Assembly: GCA_025456105.1 (NCBI GenBank) | Contig: JALOLG010000030.1 | Location: forward strand, 1 to 9,305 | Direction of reading: 5' to 3' | Length of the DNA: 9,305 bases | Origin: Ilumatobacteraceae bacterium | GTDB lineage: Bacteria; Actinomycetota; Acidimicrobiia; Acidimicrobiales; Ilumatobacteraceae | Shown: piece after piece, positions 7,689 to 9,305 of the stretch | Layout: every line of letters starts with the position of its first letter | Numbering within the stretch: position 1 is the first letter of the stretch | The notes under the pieces: model-generated | The model's input: the letters and a program-made list of their open reading frames with translations, nothing else | Database searches by the model: none | What the model was told of the DNA's origin: nothing | Program-made: the position numbers and the translations under genes

Positions 7689-8126
7689 GTGGACCTCGCT
7701 CGCGTCGCCGTGGTCGTCGCGGTCGTCGTGGTGGCGCTCGCCGTGGCCGCGACGATGCGCCGCCGCCGGCAGGCCGACGCCCCCACGCAGGTGCGCCACC
7801 AGCTGCCCGAGCAGCTCGACCGATCGGACTTCCCGCGACCCGACGCGCCGTGGCTCGTGGTGGTGTTCTCGTCGACCACCTGCAGCACCTGCGCGGATGT
7901 GGTGCGCAAGGCGCAGGTCCTCGAGTCGCCCGAGGTCGCGGTCGTCGAGGCGTCGTACCAGGAGCAGCGGGCGCTCCACGATCGCTACGCCATCGACGCC
8001 GTGCCCGGGGTGGTGGTGGCCGACCGTGACGGGGTCGTGCAGGCGTCGTTCCTCGGGCCGGTGACCGCGACGGACCTGTGGGCGGCGGTCGCCGGCGCCC
8101 GTGGCGACGACGCACCGAGCTGCTGA
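7689..8126 (+). CDS. Membrane-anchored thioredoxin-fold protein
   Basis: The protein has 145 residues from a GTG placed 1 base after the upstream TGA, with a Shine-Dalgarno sequence at 7678-7683. A single hydrophobic helix (residues 6-22) is followed by RRRR (24-27) and then a thioredoxin-like domain: strand WLVVVFSS (55-62), active-site CSTC (65-68), a second strand VAVVEASY (83-90) and the cis-proline loop AVPGVVV (104-110, Pro106). GPVTATDLWAAV closes the fold. The CxxC implies thiol-disulfide exchange, while the strong basic patch after the helix places the domain in the cytoplasm by the positive-inside rule. A third cysteine is the very last residue (Cys145). It is the third gene of the operon that begins with the GT2 protein and ends 2 bases from the convergent ftsH. 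The natural substrate cannot be inferred; close relationship to TlpA or ResA is not evident. Confidence 0.85.
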   Translation: MDLARVAVVVAVVVVALAVAATMRRRRQADAPTQVRHQLPEQLDRSDFPRPDAPWLVVVFSSTTCSTCADVVRKAQVLESPEVAVVEASYQEQRALHDRYAIDAVPGVVVADRDGVVQASFLGPVTATDLWAAVAGARGDDAPSC

Positions 8127-8128
8127 GC

Positions 8129-9305
8129 TCAGTCGGGCATGCCCCGGACGTTCATGGGCTGCTCCGCACCGGCGACGCCGCTCTCGGCGAGGCCCTGCTG
8201 GATCAGCTTGGCGACGGTGGGCCCGTCGATCGTCTCGTGCTCGAGCAGCGCCTCGGCGATGAGGTCGAGCCCGCGCCGGTGGCGCTGCAGCAGGTCGCGC
8301 GCCCGGGCCTCTTGCTCGGTCAGGATCCGGGCGATCTCCTCGTCGAGGAGCTTGGCCGTGTCGTCGCTGTACTCGCGGCCCGAGGTCATGAGGTCCTCGC
8401 CGAGGAACACCTGCTGCTGGCTGGCCCACGCCATCGGCCCGACCCGCTCGCTCATGCCCCACTCGCGCACCATCCGGCGGGCGATCGCGGTGGACTGCTC
8501 GAGGTCGTTGGCCGCGCCGCTGTTGATGTGGCCGAACACGATCATCTCGGCCACGCGGCCACCCATCGCCTTGCAGATCGTGTCCTCGAAGTACTCCTTC
8601 GAGTAGGTGTGCCGCTCCTGGGGCAGGCTCCACGTGACGCCGAGCGCCATGCCGCGCGGGAGGATGGTCACCTTGTGGAGCGGGTCGCCGTGGGGGAGCA
8701 CGGTCGCGAGCAGCGCGTGCCCTCCCTCGTGGTAGGCGGTGGCGCGCTTCTCCTCGGCGTTCATCACCAGCGACTCGCGCTGGGCACCGAGCACCACGCG
8801 GTCGCGGGCGTTCTCGAAGTCGATCCGCTCGATCTGCTTGGAGTGGCGGCGCACGGCGATCAGCGCGGCTTCGTTGACGAGGTTCGCGAGGTCGGCGCCG
8901 GCCATCCCGGGGGTGGCCCGTGCCATGGTCGACAGGTCGACGTCGGACCCCATCCGCTTGTCGCGGCAGTGGACCTCGAGGATCGCCTTGCGCTCCTCGT
9001 ACTCGGGGAGCGGCACGACGATCTGGCGGTCGAACCGGCCGGGGCGCAGCAGCGCCGGATCGAGGATGTCGGGCCGGTTGGTGGCGGCGATGATGACGAT
9101 GCCCTCGGAGGTCTCGAACCCGTCCATCTCCGACAGCATCTGGTTGAGGGTCTGCTCGCGCTCGTCGTGCCCGCCACCGAGGCCGGCACCGCGCTTGCGC
9201 CCGATGGAGTCGATCTCGTCGATGAAGATGATCGCCCGTCCCATCTTGCGGGCCTGCTGGAACAGGTCGCGCACCCGGCTGGCGCCGACTCCGACGAACA
9301 TCTCC
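8129..9305 (-). CDS. ftsH: ATP-dependent zinc metalloprotease FtsH, C-terminal part
   Basis: The frame is open to the right edge of the window, so the N-terminal membrane segments and Walker A motif are missing; about 391 residues are present. Counting from the Met at 9301, Walker B is IIFIDEID (24-31), the AAA second region of homology is [20 protein letters not shown] (73-92, with arginine fingers Arg86 and Arg89), and the zinc site is HEGGH (191-195). The third metal ligand is probably Asp266 in AANDLEQST. This order is diagnostic for FtsH, the membrane-bound AAA+ protease that degrades misfolded membrane proteins and short-lived regulators. The motif has Gly in the fourth residue-pair position, where many homologues have HEAGH; both fit the zincin HExxH consensus. 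It is convergent with the thioredoxin-like gene, with 2 bases between the stops, so no dedicated terminator fits between them. Confidence 0.97.
   Translation of the reverse strand, partial: EMFVGVGASRVRDLFQQARKMGRAIIFIDEIDSIGRKRGAGLGGGHDEREQTLNQMLSEMDGFETSEGIVIIAATNRPDILDPALLRPGRFDRQIVVPLPEYEERKAILEVHCRDKRMGSDVDLSTMARATPGMAGADLANLVNEAALIAVRRHSKQIERIDFENARDRVVLGAQRESLVMNAEEKRATAYHEGGHALLATVLPHGDPLHKVTILPRGMALGVTWSLPQERHTYSKEYFEDTICKAMGGRVAEMIVFGHINSGAANDLEQSTAIARRMVREWGMSERVGPMAWASQQQVFLGEDLMTSGREYSDDTAKLLDEEIARILTEQEARARDLLQRHRRGLDLIAEALLEHETIDGPTVAKLIQQGLAESGVAGAEQPMNVRGMPD

Noticed and set aside
6689..7909. Minus-strand open frame of 406 codons opposite the DUF5719-like and thioredoxin-like genes
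   Set aside because: Composition is biased and without domains. The plus-strand products show a signal peptide, repeats and a CxxC thioredoxin site.
8115..8136. Possible bidirectional terminator at the thioredoxin-like/ftsH junction
   Set aside because: CCGA...TCGG flanks the CTGAGCTCAG palindrome, but the pairing is broken by a 4-base bulge, leaves no loop, and has no T-run. The palindrome is partly forced by the two opposing TGA stops.
7467..8633. Minus-strand open frame of 388 codons spanning the ftsH 3' end and the thioredoxin-like gene
   Set aside because: It overlaps ftsH in a different frame, and its Arg/Pro/Gly/His-rich translation has no recognisable domain.

Overview
The window reads as chromosomal DNA from a high-GC Gram-positive-type bacterium. 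It is most likely an actinomycete relative, and possibly class Acidimicrobiia; that placement is inferred from strong G/C at third codon positions, universal GTG starts, leaderless-looking promoters and the protein families present, not from a marker gene. Coding density is very high. The intergenic gaps are 1 to 55 bases, and I see no RNA gene, CRISPR array, insertion sequence or phage gene.

Layout: (1) 1-341, the C-terminal end of a GT4-type glycosyltransferase (+). (2) 389-1393, GDP-mannose 4,6-dehydratase gmd (+). (3) 1398-2729, a Wzx/MOP-type polysaccharide flippase (-), convergent with gmd and 4 bases from it. (4) 2777-2962, a 61-residue conserved-looking small protein (-). (5) 3018-8126, a tight three-gene + strand operon: a 1079-residue GT2 glycosyltransferase fused to a multi-spanning membrane, GT-C/AftD-like region; a secreted DUF5719-like protein built from four repeats; and a small membrane-anchored thioredoxin-fold protein. 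(6) 8129-9305, the C-terminal two thirds of the AAA+ zinc protease FtsH (-), convergent with the thioredoxin-like gene and 2 bases from it; it runs off the right edge.

Functional reading: genes 1 to 5 form a cell-envelope glycan locus. Gmd makes the precursor of GDP-6-deoxyhexoses, the GT4 and GT2 enzymes add sugars on the cytoplasmic face, and the flippase moves lipid-linked glycan across the membrane. The membrane and external parts of the GT2 fusion, together with the DUF5719 protein, probably act outside. FtsH is a housekeeping neighbour.

Points most worth a second look: the GT2/GT-C fusion coupled by start-stop overlap to a four-repeat secreted partner; TAnnnT boxes 7-10 bases from start codons at three genes, which suggests leaderless transcripts; a sharp codon-usage switch inside gmd; a thioredoxin domain whose predicted side of the membrane is cytoplasmic; and GTG at every visible start.
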